A DNA stretch of 64,000 nt from Candidatus Methylophosphatis haderslevensis (GCA_016711925.1 JADJSA010000017.1:1-64000), one strand, 5' to 3'. Positions 28,675-37,453 are shown, numbered from the stretch's first letter. Numbers and translations: made by a program. The notes: generated from the letters alone by a model not told the origin.

Positions 28675-28815
28675 TTTCGCCGGACGCTTGAAAGCCCAGC
28701 GCGACACCCCAATCTTTGGAGTTGCTTTTGTCTGCCAAAGACATGCAACCCGCTTCCCACGATCCGATTGCCCGCAGGGCGTAGGGTATACTTCGCACTT
28801 TCAGGAGACTGCACA

Positions 28816-29115
28816 ATGCCGATCTACGAGTATCAATGCGCTGACTGTGGCCTGCAGAAGGAGTTTTTGCAGAAAGTCTCCGACGCCCCGATTGCGGCAT
28901 GCCCGGCTTGCGGCGGCGCAAGTTTCTCCAAGATGCTCAGTGCAGCCGGATTCCAACTGAAAGGCAGCGGCTGGTACGCGACGGATTTCAAGGGCAGCGG
29001 CAAGGCCGCGCCCAAGCCCGAAAGCAAGGAAAGCAAGGAAAGCGGCGGCGAATCCAAAGCCGCAGAAAGCCCTGCGCCGGCCACGCCCTGCGGAGGATCG
29101 TGCTCTTGTCACTGA
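28816..29115 (+). CDS. FmdB-family zinc ribbon protein
   Basis: A 99-aa protein with the N-terminal zinc ribbon MPIYEYQCADCGLQ and CPACGG (about 1-40), and a low-complexity tail rich in Ser, Lys and Glu ending CGGSCSCH. Role unclear; the family is widespread upstream of DUF502 and aspS in betaproteobacteria, as here. The 28675-28815 gap shows nothing clear. Confidence 0.9.
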   Translation: MPIYEYQCADCGLQKEFLQKVSDAPIAACPACGGASFSKMLSAAGFQLKGSGWYATDFKGSGKAAPKPESKESKESGGESKAAESPAPATPCGGSCSCH

Positions 29116-29125
29116 CACCTTGTTC

Positions 29126-29749
29126 ATGAAACGCTACTTCGTCGCGGGACTGCTGATATGGATTCCGATCGTCATCACGGTCTGGGTTCTGGCTTGGATT
29201 GTCGGCACTCTGGATCAGACATTGCTGCTCCTGCCGTCTTCGATGCGGCCAGCCAACGTGCTCGGCTTCCATCTGCCCGGCTTGGGCGTGATACTTTCGG
29301 TTGCGGTTGTGCTTCTCACCGGCGTGGTCGCCGCCAACATCATCGGTCAGCGACTGGTTCGCTACTGGGACAGCGTGCTTTCCCGCATCCCGGTCGTTAA
29401 GTCGATTTACTACAGCGTCAAACAGGTGTCCGATACGCTGTTTTCCTCCAACGGACAGGCCTTTCGCAAAGCGCTGCTCGTCCAGTACCCGCGCGCCAAT
29501 AGCTGGACCATCGCCTTCCTGACCGGGCAACCCGGCGGGGACGCGGCCCGCCACTTGGCGGATCATGTCAGCGTCTACGTCCCGACGACGCCGAACCCGA
29601 CATCGGGGTTTTTTCTGATGGTGCCGCGCTCCGATGTCATCGAACTCGACATGTCGGTCGACGAAGCCCTCAAGTACATCGTGTCGATGGGCGTGGTGGC
29701 GCCACATCGGCGCACGGCGAGCGGCGGCGTCGCACTGCAGACCCATTGA
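29126..29749 (+). CDS. DUF502 inner-membrane protein
   Basis: About 207 aa starting MKRYFVAGLLIWIPIVITVW (an in-frame ATG lies 6 nt earlier). Two transmembrane helices (about 4-25 and 50-72) are followed by the conserved IPVVKSIYYSVKQVSDTL and PRSDVIELDMSVDEALKYIVSMG segments. Function unknown; in plants a homologue acts in organelle trafficking, which is not informative here. It lies 10 nt after the zinc-ribbon gene. Confidence 0.88.
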   Translation: MKRYFVAGLLIWIPIVITVWVLAWIVGTLDQTLLLLPSSMRPANVLGFHLPGLGVILSVAVVLLTGVVAANIIGQRLVRYWDSVLSRIPVVKSIYYSVKQVSDTLFSSNGQAFRKALLVQYPRANSWTIAFLTGQPGGDAARHLADHVSVYVPTTPNPTSGFFLMVPRSDVIELDMSVDEALKYIVSMGVVAPHRRTASGGVALQTH

Positions 29750-29752
29750 ACG

Positions 29753-29774
29753 GGCCGGCTATCGCCGGCCTTTT
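29753..29774 (+). terminator. Short hairpin before aspS
   Basis: GGCCGGC and GCCGGCC form a 7-bp stem with loop TATC followed by four T. It is a weak intrinsic terminator or attenuating hairpin 33 nt before the aspS start. Confidence 0.45.
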
Positions 29775-29806
29775 GCCCAATCGATTCCTCAAGCCGACCC
29801 GATATC

Positions 29807-31585
29807 ATGCGCACTCACTATTGCGGCCTGGTCAATGCCGCCCATCTCGATCAGACCGTCACCCTTTGCGGGTGGGCGCATCGCAGGCGCGACCACGGCG
29901 GCGTCATTTTCATCGATCTGCGCGACCGGGAAGGACTGGTCCAGGTAGTTTGCGATCCGGATCGCCCGGAAATGTTCCGGCTGGCCGAAACCGTTCGCAA
30001 CGAGTTCGTGCTCAGGATTGCCGGCAAGGTGCGCCGCCGCCCGGAGGGCACCACCAATGCCAATATGAAGAGCGGCGAAATCGAAGTGCTGTGCCACGAG
30101 ATCGAGGTGCTCAATGCGGCGGTGACGCCGCCGTTCCAGCTCGATGACGAGAATCTGTCGGAGAACGTCCGGCTCACCCATCGGGTCATCGATCTGCGCC
30201 GCCCGCAGATGCAGAAAAACATGATCTTGCGCTACAAGGTCGCGATGGCCTTCCGCCGGTTTCTCGATGCCAACGGCTTCCTCGACATCGAAACGCCGAT
30301 GCTCACCAAGAGCACGCCGGAAGGGGCTCGCGACTATCTCGTACCCTCCCGCGTGCATGACGGCCAGTTCTACGCGCTGCCCCAGTCGCCGCAAATCTTC
30401 AAGCAGCTGCTGATGGTTGCCGGTTACGACCGCTACATGCAGATCGCCAAGTGTTTCCGCGACGAAGACCTGCGCGCCGATCGCCAGCCGGAATTCACCC
30501 AGGTCGATATCGAAACCTCGTTCCTGGGCGAAACCGAGATCATGGCGATCATGGAAGACATGATTCGGTGCGTGTTCAAGGAAGCGCTGTCGGTGGATCT
30601 TCCGAACCCTTTTCCGTGCATGAGCCATGCCGAGGCAATTCGCCGATTCGGTTCGGACAAACCCGACCTGCGCGTGACACTCGAACTGACCGAAGTCACC
30701 GATGCGGTGAAGAACGTCGCGTTCAAGGTGTTCAGCGGTCCGGCCAACGCGCCCGACGGGCGGGTCGCCGCGCTGCGTGTTCCAGGCGGCGCGAGCATGT
30801 CGCGCGGTGAGATCGATGCCTGCACCGAGTTCGTCAAGATCTACGGCGCCAGGGGTCTGGCGTACATCAAGGTCAATGACGCCACCAAGCTCAGCGAGGA
30901 GGGCCTGCAGTCGCCGATCGTCAAGAACCTCGACGAGGCCTCCCTGCGCGAAATCACGGCGCGCTGCGGTGCGCAGACCGGCGACGTGATCTTCTTCGGC
31001 GCCGACAAGGCGAAGGTTGTCAACGATGCGCTTGGCGCACTGCGCATGAAGATCGGCCACGAGAAGAAGTACCTGACCGGCGAGGCATGGCGTCCGCTCT
31101 GGGTGGTCGATTTCCCGATGTTCGAGTACGACGAGGAGAACAAGCGCTGGGCCGCCTGCCATCATCCGTTCACCAGCCCGAAGGACGGCCATGAGGACTG
31201 GCTCGAAACCGACCCGGGCAAGTGCCTTGCCAAAGCCTACGACCTCGCCCTCAACGGCTGGGAGATCGGCGGCGGCTCGGTGCGTATCCACCGCGAAGAC
31301 GTGCAGAGCAAGGTCTTCCGCGCGCTCAAGATCGGTGCCGAGGAAGCCCAGCTCAAGTTCGGCTTCCTGCTCGACGCACTGCGTTACGGTGCACCACCGC
31401 ACGGCGGCCTGGCGTTCGGCCTCGACCGGATCGTCACCATGATGACCGGCGCCGAATCCATCCGCGATGTCATCGCGTTTCCGAAGACGCAGCGCGCGCA
31501 GTGCCTGCTGACCCAGGCGCCGTCGCCGGTCGATGAAAAGCAGTTGCGCGAACTCCACATTCGCCTGCGCAACACGACGCAGTAA
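29807..31585 (+). CDS. aspS: Aspartyl-tRNA synthetase (bacterial type)
   Basis: A 592-aa class II enzyme with an N-terminal OB-fold anticodon domain (about 1-105), a catalytic core with motif 2 (FRDEDLRADRQPEFTQVDIE) and motif 3 (GLAFGLDRIVTMM), and the bacterial GAD insertion (about 285-420). Many betaproteobacterial AspRS also charge tRNA-Asn; the sequence alone does not settle that. The overlapping 603-aa antisense frame is a shadow. Confidence 0.97.
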   Translation: MRTHYCGLVNAAHLDQTVTLCGWAHRRRDHGGVIFIDLRDREGLVQVVCDPDRPEMFRLAETVRNEFVLRIAGKVRRRPEGTTNANMKSGEIEVLCHEIEVLNAAVTPPFQLDDENLSENVRLTHRVIDLRRPQMQKNMILRYKVAMAFRRFLDANGFLDIETPMLTKSTPEGARDYLVPSRVHDGQFYALPQSPQIFKQLLMVAGYDRYMQIAKCFRDEDLRADRQPEFTQVDIETSFLGETEIMAIMEDMIRCVFKEALSVDLPNPFPCMSHAEAIRRFGSDKPDLRVTLELTEVTDAVKNVAFKVFSGPANAPDGRVAALRVPGGASMSRGEIDACTEFVKIYGARGLAYIKVNDATKLSEEGLQSPIVKNLDEASLREITARCGAQTGDVIFFGADKAKVVNDALGALRMKIGHEKKYLTGEAWRPLWVVDFPMFEYDEENKRWAACHHPFTSPKDGHEDWLETDPGKCLAKAYDLALNGWEIGGGSVRIHREDVQSKVFRALKIGAEEAQLKFGFLLDALRYGAPPHGGLAFGLDRIVTMMTGAESIRDVIAFPKTQRAQCLLTQAPSPVDEKQLRELHIRLRNTTQ

Positions 31586-31636
31586 ACGGCCTCTGCCCAA
31601 GAACGCGGCCGCGCCGGCGCAGGATAAAATTGGCGG

Positions 31637-32053
31637 ATGAACGCGATCCGGTCATCGTCTCGTGCGTTGGCAGCCAGTTTCTTTTTGGTCCTGTTTGCCG
31701 TGGTCGCAAACGGACCGGCCTACGCATTCGATTGGCCGTTTCGCAGTGGCTTGCGCGGTGAAACCGCGGCCGATTCGCTCCCGCCGGAAGCGCGCGAAAC
31801 CCTTGCCAGAATCCGCAACGGCGGCCCGTATCCGTTCCATCGCGACGGAGCGACGTTCCAGAACCGCGAGCGCCGGTTGCCCGAGCGCCCGCGCGGCTAC
31901 TATCGCGAATTCACGGTAGAGACGCCGGGCAGCCGGGATCGTGGTGCGCGCCGCATCGTTGCCGGTACGGGCAGCACCGGCAACGTCCAGACGTCCGGCG
32001 AGTACTACTACACCGACGACCACTACCGCTCTTTCCGGAGGATTCGCGAGTGA
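31637..32053 (+). CDS. Secreted barnase/RNase Sa-type ribonuclease
   Basis: A 138-aa protein with a signal peptide (AASFFLVLFAVVANGPAYA, cleavage near residue 30) and a microbial RNase (N1/T1/barnase) domain (about 50-138). Likely catalytic residues are the Glu of YYREFTV, the Arg of RGARRIVAG and the His of YYTDDHYRSF. Export implies cleavage of extracellular or periplasmic RNA. Its TGA overlaps the GTG of the barstar gene, so enzyme and inhibitor are translated together. Confidence 0.9.
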   Translation: MNAIRSSSRALAASFFLVLFAVVANGPAYAFDWPFRSGLRGETAADSLPPEARETLARIRNGGPYPFHRDGATFQNRERRLPERPRGYYREFTVETPGSRDRGARRIVAGTGSTGNVQTSGEYYYTDDHYRSFRRIRE

Positions 32054-32496
32054 GCCTGGCCAATCTGCAAGCCATGCTCGGCGATGCCGAGAAGGCGGGT
32101 CCACGGGAATTCCCGCCGACGGCTCTGGCAGACCTGCAGGCAGCCGCCGCAAACCTCGGCTTTCCGTTCGCCCACCTCGATCTGGCGCAGGCGCGCGACA
32201 AGGACGACTTGCAGGCCGCACTGGCATTGGCGCTCAAGCTGCCCGAATGGTACGGCCACAACTGGGACGCGCTGGCCGATTGCCTGTGCGACCTTTCCTG
32301 GAAGCCGGCGCCTGGCTACCTGATCTTCGTCGAAGGCCACGATGCACTGCGGGCGGCACATCCCGATGATTTCGATACGCTGATCGAGATCTTCGCCGAG
32401 GCAGCCGATTACTGGCGAGAAGAGGACGTCCCGTTCTGGACGCTGCTGGCCCCGCCCGCTGACGGCACAGGTTTCCTGCCTTGCCTCGAGGCGTAG
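32050..32496 (+). CDS. Barstar-family ribonuclease inhibitor
   Basis: A 148-aa cytosolic protein whose core LKLPEWYGHNWDALADCLCD is the barstar signature; an acidic C-terminal region follows. The extra N-terminal 35 aa relative to classical barstar is common in betaproteobacterial members. It would neutralise RNase that fails to be exported. GTG start overlapping the RNase stop (GTGA). Confidence 0.92.
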   Translation: MSLANLQAMLGDAEKAGPREFPPTALADLQAAAANLGFPFAHLDLAQARDKDDLQAALALALKLPEWYGHNWDALADCLCDLSWKPAPGYLIFVEGHDALRAAHPDDFDTLIEIFAEAADYWREEDVPFWTLLAPPADGTGFLPCLEA

Positions 32497-32500
32497 GCCG

Positions 32501-32953
32501 ATGGCCTACAAGCAGCCGGTCTCCGCCCTGGTGGTCATTCACACGCCGGAACTCGAAATACTGTTGCTTGAGCGCGCCAAGCATCCGGGATACTGGCAAT
32601 CGGTCACCGGGAGCGCGGAGATCGGCGAACCGATTGCCCAGACGGCACGGCGGGAAGTTCTCGAAGAAACCGGAATCGACGCCAGCCAGTTCGAACTCAT
32701 CGACTGGCAGCGCAGCAGCGTGTGGGAGATTTTCCTCGAATGGCGCTTTCGCTACGCGCCAGACGTCACACACAATACCGAACACGTATTCAGTCTGTGC
32801 GTGCCGCGCGATACGCCGGTCACCATCTCGCCCTGCGAGCATCATGCCTGCATCTGGCTGCCCTGGCGCGAAGCGGCGGCAAAGTGTTTCTCCTGGACCA
32901 ATCGCGACACGATTCTCGAACTGCCTGGCCGTCTGGCCCACGGCACCGGTTAG
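32501..32953 (+). CDS. nudB: Dihydroneopterin triphosphate diphosphatase
   Basis: A 150-aa Nudix enzyme of folate synthesis that removes pyrophosphate from dihydroneopterin triphosphate. The Nudix box is GSAEIGEPIAQTARREVLEE followed by TGI. The NudB-typical YWQSVTGS and WTNRDTI segments are present. It is 4 nt after barstar, in the aspS-RNase-barstar-nudB series. Confidence 0.93.
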   Translation: MAYKQPVSALVVIHTPELEILLLERAKHPGYWQSVTGSAEIGEPIAQTARREVLEETGIDASQFELIDWQRSSVWEIFLEWRFRYAPDVTHNTEHVFSLCVPRDTPVTISPCEHHACIWLPWREAAAKCFSWTNRDTILELPGRLAHGTG

Positions 32954-33022
32954 CGGTCCGCCGCGCCGCGCAGGCAGGCGCGCCAAGGGCATCGACGCCG
33001 TTCAATCTTGTGCTGCGCGGCG

Positions 33023-33051
33023 CTTGAAATCGCACGTGCCAAACCTATATT
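33023..33051 (+). promoter_or_regulatory. Candidate sigma32 heat-shock promoter of hsp20
   Basis: CTTGAAA (33023-33029) is a perfect RpoH -35 element. After 14 nt comes CCTATATT (33044-33051), a partial match to the CCCCATNT -10. It lies about 55 nt upstream of the small heat-shock gene, which fits its expected control. Confidence 0.65.
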
Positions 33052-33110
33052 CGTTTCAGCCGGCACCACGCCGCAACTCAAGTGAAACGCATCGAAACTA
33101 GGAGATGACA

Positions 33111-33527
33111 ATGGCAAACATTTCTCGTTGGGATCCGATCGACGATCTTTTCCGCGGCTTCTTCGTACGACCGGTCGAGTTCAGCGGCCAAGGAGGCGAG
33201 ACGCCGTCGATCAAGATCGACGTCAAGGAAAATCCCGAAGGCTACGCGGTACACGCCGAGTTGCCCGGGATCCGCAAGGAAGACATACATGTCGCGATCG
33301 ATGGTGCAGTAGTTTCCGTCAGCGCCGAGCGCAAGCAGGAAAAGGAAGTCAAGGAGGGCGAACGCGTGTTGCGCACTGAACGCTACTTCGGCAAGGTTTC
33401 CCGCAGCTTCCAGCTTGGCGCAGAAATCGACGAGTCTCTCGCGACTGCCAAGTTCAATGACGGGGTTCTCGAACTGACGCTGCCGAAGAAGGCCGCGGTC
33501 GCTGCGAAGCGGCTCACGATCCAGTAG
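33111..33527 (+). CDS. Small heat-shock protein (Hsp20/alpha-crystallin)
   Basis: A 138-aa ATP-independent holdase with an alpha-crystallin domain (about 35-130): IKIDVKENPEGYAVHAELPG and a variant A-x-x-x-G-x-L motif (AKFNDGVLELTLPK). It ends in a short tail rather than an I-x-I motif. The second ATG (MANISRWDP) is chosen because AGGAG is 6 nt upstream; the ATG at 33105 abuts the ribosome site. Confidence 0.93.
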   Translation: MANISRWDPIDDLFRGFFVRPVEFSGQGGETPSIKIDVKENPEGYAVHAELPGIRKEDIHVAIDGAVVSVSAERKQEKEVKEGERVLRTERYFGKVSRSFQLGAEIDESLATAKFNDGVLELTLPKKAAVAAKRLTIQ

Positions 33528-33555
33528 TCGGCCGGTCGACGGTTGTCGCACCGCG

Positions 33556-33594
33556 GCGCCTCGCAACAGCGATGTTGCGGGGCGCTTTTGCTTT
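33556..33594 (+). terminator. Rho-independent terminator after hsp20
   Basis: A 12-bp stem with one G-T wobble (33556-33567 with 33574-33585, 6-nt loop) followed by TTTTGCTTT. It separates hsp20 from argB. Confidence 0.85.
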
Positions 33595-33650
33595 GTGCGA
33601 CGCGCCGTTACAATCCGCCATCCTTCGCATTCCGGAAAGCCGTGCCTGCC

Positions 33651-34541
33651 ATGCTGAACACAGCGTCGATTTCACCCGAAACCAAGGCCGGCGTGCTGGC
33701 CGAGGCTCTGCCCTTTATCAAACGCTTTTTCGACAAGACGATCGTCATCAAGTACGGCGGCAACGCGATGACCGATCCCAAGCTGAAGGACTGCTTCGCC
33801 CGCGACGTCGTGCTGCTCAAGCTGGTCGGCATGAACCCGGTCGTAGTGCATGGCGGCGGTCCGCAGATCGACGATCTGCTCAAGCGCGTGGGCAAGCAGG
33901 GCCAGTTCATCCAGGGCATGCGGGTCACCGACGAAGAGACCATGGACATCGTGGAGATGGTGCTCGGGGGCGCGGTCAACAAAGAGATCGTCAACCTGAT
34001 CAACCACCACGGCGGCAAGGCGGTCGGGCTGACCGGGCAGGACGGCGGCTTCATCCGGGCGCGCAAACTGCTGATGCCGAACAAGGAGAACCCCGCTGAA
34101 ATGCTCGACATCGGCTTGGTTGGCGACATCACGTCGATCGACCCGTCGATCATCGCCTTTCTCGACACCGGCGACTTCATCCCGGTCATTGCGCCGATCG
34201 GCGTCGGTCCGGAGAGCGAGTCGTACAACATTAACGCCGACGTCGTCGCCGGCAAGCTGGCCGAGGTGCTCCAGGCGGAGAAACTGATACTGCTCACGAA
34301 TACGCCCGGCGTACTGGACAAGAACGGTGTGCTGCTGACCGGGCTGACGCCGCGGCAAATCGACGACATGGTCGCCGACGGCACGCTGTCGGGCGGCATG
34401 CTGCCGAAGATCAGTTCGGCACTCGATGCCGCACGCAGCGGCGTGCGCAGCGTGCATATCATCGACGGCCGCGTCGAACACGCGTTGCTGCTCGAGATTC
34501 TGACGGAAGCAGGCGTCGGCACACTGATCAAGAGCAAGTAA
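33651..34541 (+). CDS. argB: Acetylglutamate kinase
   Basis: A 296-aa amino-acid kinase, second step of arginine synthesis. The nucleotide site is TIVIKYGGNAM (about 31), the substrate site VVVHGGGPQIDDLL, and the C-terminal ATP motif GGMLPKISSALDA. The N-terminal helix that permits hexamerisation and arginine inhibition is present. The ATG at 33651 matches family length; the open frame extends further upstream without support. Confidence 0.96.
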   Translation: MLNTASISPETKAGVLAEALPFIKRFFDKTIVIKYGGNAMTDPKLKDCFARDVVLLKLVGMNPVVVHGGGPQIDDLLKRVGKQGQFIQGMRVTDEETMDIVEMVLGGAVNKEIVNLINHHGGKAVGLTGQDGGFIRARKLLMPNKENPAEMLDIGLVGDITSIDPSIIAFLDTGDFIPVIAPIGVGPESESYNINADVVAGKLAEVLQAEKLILLTNTPGVLDKNGVLLTGLTPRQIDDMVADGTLSGGMLPKISSALDAARSGVRSVHIIDGRVEHALLLEILTEAGVGTLIKSK

Positions 34542-34555
34542 GCTCGCCTGCGCCG

Positions 34556-35200
34556 GTGGATCTGCAATCGCGTGTCTGGGTCTTCGATCTGGACGATACG
34601 CTGCATCACGCGAGCCCGGTCATTTTTCCGCAAATCAGCCACAGCATGACGGCATACGTCGCGCAACACCTCGCAATCTCCGACGAGGACGCCAGCGCCC
34701 TGCGGGTGCGCTACTGGGAGCGTTACGGCGCCACGCTGCTCGGATTGATGAAGCACCACGGCACCGACCCGCGACATTTCCTTTGGCACACCCACCAGTT
34801 CGACGACTTGCCCGGCCTGCTGCAGTTCGAAGGCGCCTTGCGCGGCATGTTGCGCCGCCTTCCCGGACGCAAGATCGTGTTCTCCAATTCGCCGCTGCAC
34901 TACGCCGAGGCCGTCCTGCGCGGAATCGGCGTCGCGCGGTCGTTTGCCGCGATCTATTCGATCGAACGTATCCATTTCAAACCCAAGCCACAGCGCGTCG
35001 GCTACCTGCGCCTGCTACGCGACCTCGGCGTCGCGCCGTCGCGCTGCATCATGGTCGAGGACAGCGCGGCCAACCTGCTTGTCGCCAAGTCGCTCGGCAT
35101 GAAAAGCGTCTGGCTATCGCGCCAACGCCGCCGTCCCTCTTTTGTCGATGTCAGGATAGAATCGATCCTAGACTTGCCGCGGGTGCTCCACCGACTCTAA
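34556..35200 (+). CDS. HAD-family pyrimidine 5'-nucleotidase-like phosphatase
   Basis: A 214-aa HAD hydrolase. Motif I is WVFDLDDTLHHA, motif II is the Ser of VFSNSP, and motifs III/IV are the Lys of HFKPKP and MVEDSAANL. It resembles the SDT1/pyrimidine 5'-nucleotidase group, which dephosphorylates UMP/CMP and damaged pyrimidine nucleotides. GTG start, 14 nt after argB. Confidence 0.88.
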   Translation: MDLQSRVWVFDLDDTLHHASPVIFPQISHSMTAYVAQHLAISDEDASALRVRYWERYGATLLGLMKHHGTDPRHFLWHTHQFDDLPGLLQFEGALRGMLRRLPGRKIVFSNSPLHYAEAVLRGIGVARSFAAIYSIERIHFKPKPQRVGYLRLLRDLGVAPSRCIMVEDSAANLLVAKSLGMKSVWLSRQRRRPSFVDVRIESILDLPRVLHRL

Positions 35201-35231
35201 GCGGCGGGCAAGAAGACCGAAGGGGACGAGG

Positions 35232-35837
35232 ATGGGGACACGACCCGGCGAACGCAAACTGCAGATTCTGCAGACGCTGGCGGAAATGCTGCAGCACCCG
35301 AAGGGCGAAAAGGTCACTACGGCTGCACTGGCTGCCCGACTCGATGTCTCGGAAGCCGCACTCTATCGCCACTTCGCCAGCAAGGCCCAGATGTTCGAGG
35401 GCCTGATCGAGTTCATCGAGTCGAGCCTTTTCTCGGTCATCAACACCATCCAGGCAGAGCAGCAATCGGGCATCAAGCAGGTGGAATTGATCATGGCGCT
35501 GCTGCTTGGATTTGCGCAGAAGAATCGCGGCCTGACCCGGGTTCTGATCGGCGATTCACTGGTCAATGAAGACGAGCGCCTGCAAGCGCGCATCAACCAG
35601 CTTATCGATCGCTGCGAAGCGTCGTTGAAGCAGGCGCTGCGCATCGCAGTTGCCGGCAACGAACTGCTCTCCGACGACATCGGCAGCGCCGCCAACATGC
35701 TCACATGCTACGTGGTCGGGCGCTGGAACCAGTTTGCCAAAAGCGGATTCACGCGCGATCCGATGACCCAGTGGGCCGTGCAATGGCCGATGCTGTGCGC
35801 CGCCTGCCTGTCGCAACCGGTGGCCAGCAACGCCTGA
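35232..35837 (+). CDS. slmA: Nucleoid occlusion factor SlmA (TetR family)
   Basis: A 201-aa TetR-fold protein starting with GERKLQILQTLAEMLQ. The helix-turn-helix (KVTTAALAARLDVSEAALYRHF) is at about 28-50. SlmA binds specific chromosomal sites and blocks FtsZ assembly over the nucleoid. GGGGACGAGG precedes the ATG. The position after the argB/HAD pair matches the betaproteobacterial order. Confidence 0.93.
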   Translation: MGTRPGERKLQILQTLAEMLQHPKGEKVTTAALAARLDVSEAALYRHFASKAQMFEGLIEFIESSLFSVINTIQAEQQSGIKQVELIMALLLGFAQKNRGLTRVLIGDSLVNEDERLQARINQLIDRCEASLKQALRIAVAGNELLSDDIGSAANMLTCYVVGRWNQFAKSGFTRDPMTQWAVQWPMLCAACLSQPVASNA

Positions 35838-35849
35838 CCACCGCAACCG

Positions 35850-36239
35850 TTGCCATCACCGTTCCCCTCGTTGCACAAACATCGCAAGCCGCTGCTCAGC
35901 GTGCTGGGTCTGGCGCTGCTCGGCGTCGCCATGTTCGTCAGTGTGGTGCGCGGGCCGCGCGACAGCTTCGACCAGAAAACCTGGCTGGAGGCAAACTCGA
36001 TGGAAGCGGAAATCAAATGCCTGCGCGGACGCATGGTGCGTCACCTGCGCGAGCACGTACTGAGATCCGGCATGGAGCGAGCCGCGGTGATCGCCTTGCT
36101 CGGACCGGCCGACGCGGCGCGCGAGGGCGAACTCGCATTCGGACTCGGTTACTGCTCGAGTCCGGCGGAAGGCAGTTCGTTGATCGTGCATTTCGACCGC
36201 GACGGCCGGCTCACCCATACTTCGCTGGCCGGCATGTAG
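35850..36239 (+). CDS. Hypothetical membrane-anchored protein, BamE/SmpA-like
   Basis: About 129 aa from a TTG at 35850; a second TTG at 35868 starts closer to the membrane segment. One transmembrane helix (LLSVLGLALLGVAMFVSVV, about 15-33) precedes a periplasmic domain. GMERAAVIALLGPADAA and the following FGLGYCSS resemble the 'M-xx-eV-xx-LG-x-P' and tyrosine motifs of SmpA/OmlA-type proteins. Function unknown. Confidence 0.65.
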   Translation: MPSPFPSLHKHRKPLLSVLGLALLGVAMFVSVVRGPRDSFDQKTWLEANSMEAEIKCLRGRMVRHLREHVLRSGMERAAVIALLGPADAAREGELAFGLGYCSSPAEGSSLIVHFDRDGRLTHTSLAGM

Positions 36240-36244
36240 CGGTG

Positions 36245-37243
36245 TCAGCCTCCGGCCTTGAGCCAGCGTGCCGCATCCAGGGCGAAGTAAGTCAATATGC
36301 CATCGGCGCCGGCGCGCTTGAACGACAGCAAGGACTCCATCACGCAGGCTTGCTCTGAAATCCAGCCGTTGGCCGCCGCGGCTTTGAGCATCGCGTATTC
36401 GCCGCTTACCTGATAGACGTAGGTCGGCACCCGCAGTTCGTGCTTCACCCGGCGCACGATGTCGAGGTAGGGCATGCCGGGCTTGACCATGAACATGTCT
36501 GCGCCTTCCTCGATGTCGAGCGCGACCTCGCGCAGCGCCTCATCGGAATTGGCCGGATCCATCTGGTAGGTGTACTTGTTGCCCATGCCGAGATTGGCCG
36601 CCGACCCGACCGCATCGCGGAACGGCCCGTAAAAGCTCGATGCATATTTCGCCGAATAGGCAAGAATGCGGGTGTGAATCCTTCCGTGCCCATCGAGTTC
36701 GCGGCGAATCCGCGCCACCCGGCCGTCCATCATGTCGGATGGCGCGACGACGTCGGCTCCGGCCAAGGCATGGCATAGCGCCTGGCGGGCCAGCGCCGCC
36801 AGTGTTTCGTCGTTGAGCACGTAACCCGATTCGTCGATCAGGCCGTCCTGGCCATGGCTGGTGTAGGGATCCAGGGCGACGTCGGTAATCACGCCGAGAT
36901 CGGGCAGCGCGTCCTTGAGCGCCCGTACCACACGCGGCACCAGACCGGCGGGGTTCCAGGCCTCGGCCGCGTCGAGGCTCTTCTTGCCAGCCTCGACCAC
37001 GGGGAACAACGCCAGCGCAGGAATCCCGAGCGCGTAAGCCTGACCAGCCAGATCCAGCAGCCGGTCAAGGGAATGGCGGAATACGCCGGGCATCGACGAC
37101 ACCGGCTCGCTGATCCCGCTGCCTTCCAGGACAAACACCGGATAAATCAGGTCGTCGGCGCCCAACCTGTGCTCGCGCATCAGCCGGCGCGAAAAATCGT
37201 CGCGCCGCATCCGGCGCATGCGTGTCGATGGAAATGTCGCCAT
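36245..37243 (-). CDS. hemB: Delta-aminolevulinic acid dehydratase (porphobilinogen synthase)
   Basis: A 332-aa TIM-barrel enzyme condensing two 5-aminolevulinate molecules for heme. Schiff-base lysines lie in ILAYSAKYASSFYGPFRDA and in MFMVKPGMPYLD. The metal loop reads DVALDPYTSHGQDG, with Asp and Ala where zinc enzymes have cysteines, so it is of the Mg2+-dependent type. The start is the ATG giving MATFPSTRMRRMRRDDF. It is convergent with the upstream gene. Confidence 0.96.
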   Translation of the reverse strand: MATFPSTRMRRMRRDDFSRRLMREHRLGADDLIYPVFVLEGSGISEPVSSMPGVFRHSLDRLLDLAGQAYALGIPALALFPVVEAGKKSLDAAEAWNPAGLVPRVVRALKDALPDLGVITDVALDPYTSHGQDGLIDESGYVLNDETLAALARQALCHALAGADVVAPSDMMDGRVARIRRELDGHGRIHTRILAYSAKYASSFYGPFRDAVGSAANLGMGNKYTYQMDPANSDEALREVALDIEEGADMFMVKPGMPYLDIVRRVKHELRVPTYVYQVSGEYAMLKAAAANGWISEQACVMESLLSFKRAGADGILTYFALDAARWLKAGG

Positions 37244-37314
37244 CCTGCCAACCCCTTGCCACGCCGTGGCCAATGTAAATTTCGATGACACCGAAAACGA
37301 GTCGCGCCGGTCGC

Positions 37315-37453
37315 GGGAACTATCGACGGGTTCCTCGATCTTACTTGCAGATGACGCAAGTCGTCTCCCGCTTCACCTCCCTGAGCGGGTGCCTTACTGA
37401 TTAAGGCGTTTGGCCTCCGGTCTTCTCCCCTTTGACCGGAGGCCTTTCTTTTT
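37315..37453 (+). ncRNA. Probable structured small RNA between hemB and engB
   Basis: The plus strand folds into five consecutive hairpins: 37316-37320/37330-37334, 37343-37348/37356-37361, 37367-37372/37384-37389, 37391-37395/37403-37407 and a terminator stem 37412-37422/37434-37444 followed by TTTCTTTTT. The third hairpin presents CACCTCCC in its loop, an anti-Shine-Dalgarno sequence. No protein gene is transcribed in this direction, so the terminator needs an RNA. The 5' end and promoter are not clear. The 3' part is antisense to the last codons of engB. Confidence 0.6.

Noticed and set aside
28675..28815. coaE after pilD
   Set aside because: The gap is too short and no P-loop kinase is encoded nearby.
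29789..31600. 603-aa minus-strand frame opposite aspS
   Set aside because: Antisense shadow; aspS is full length with all motifs.
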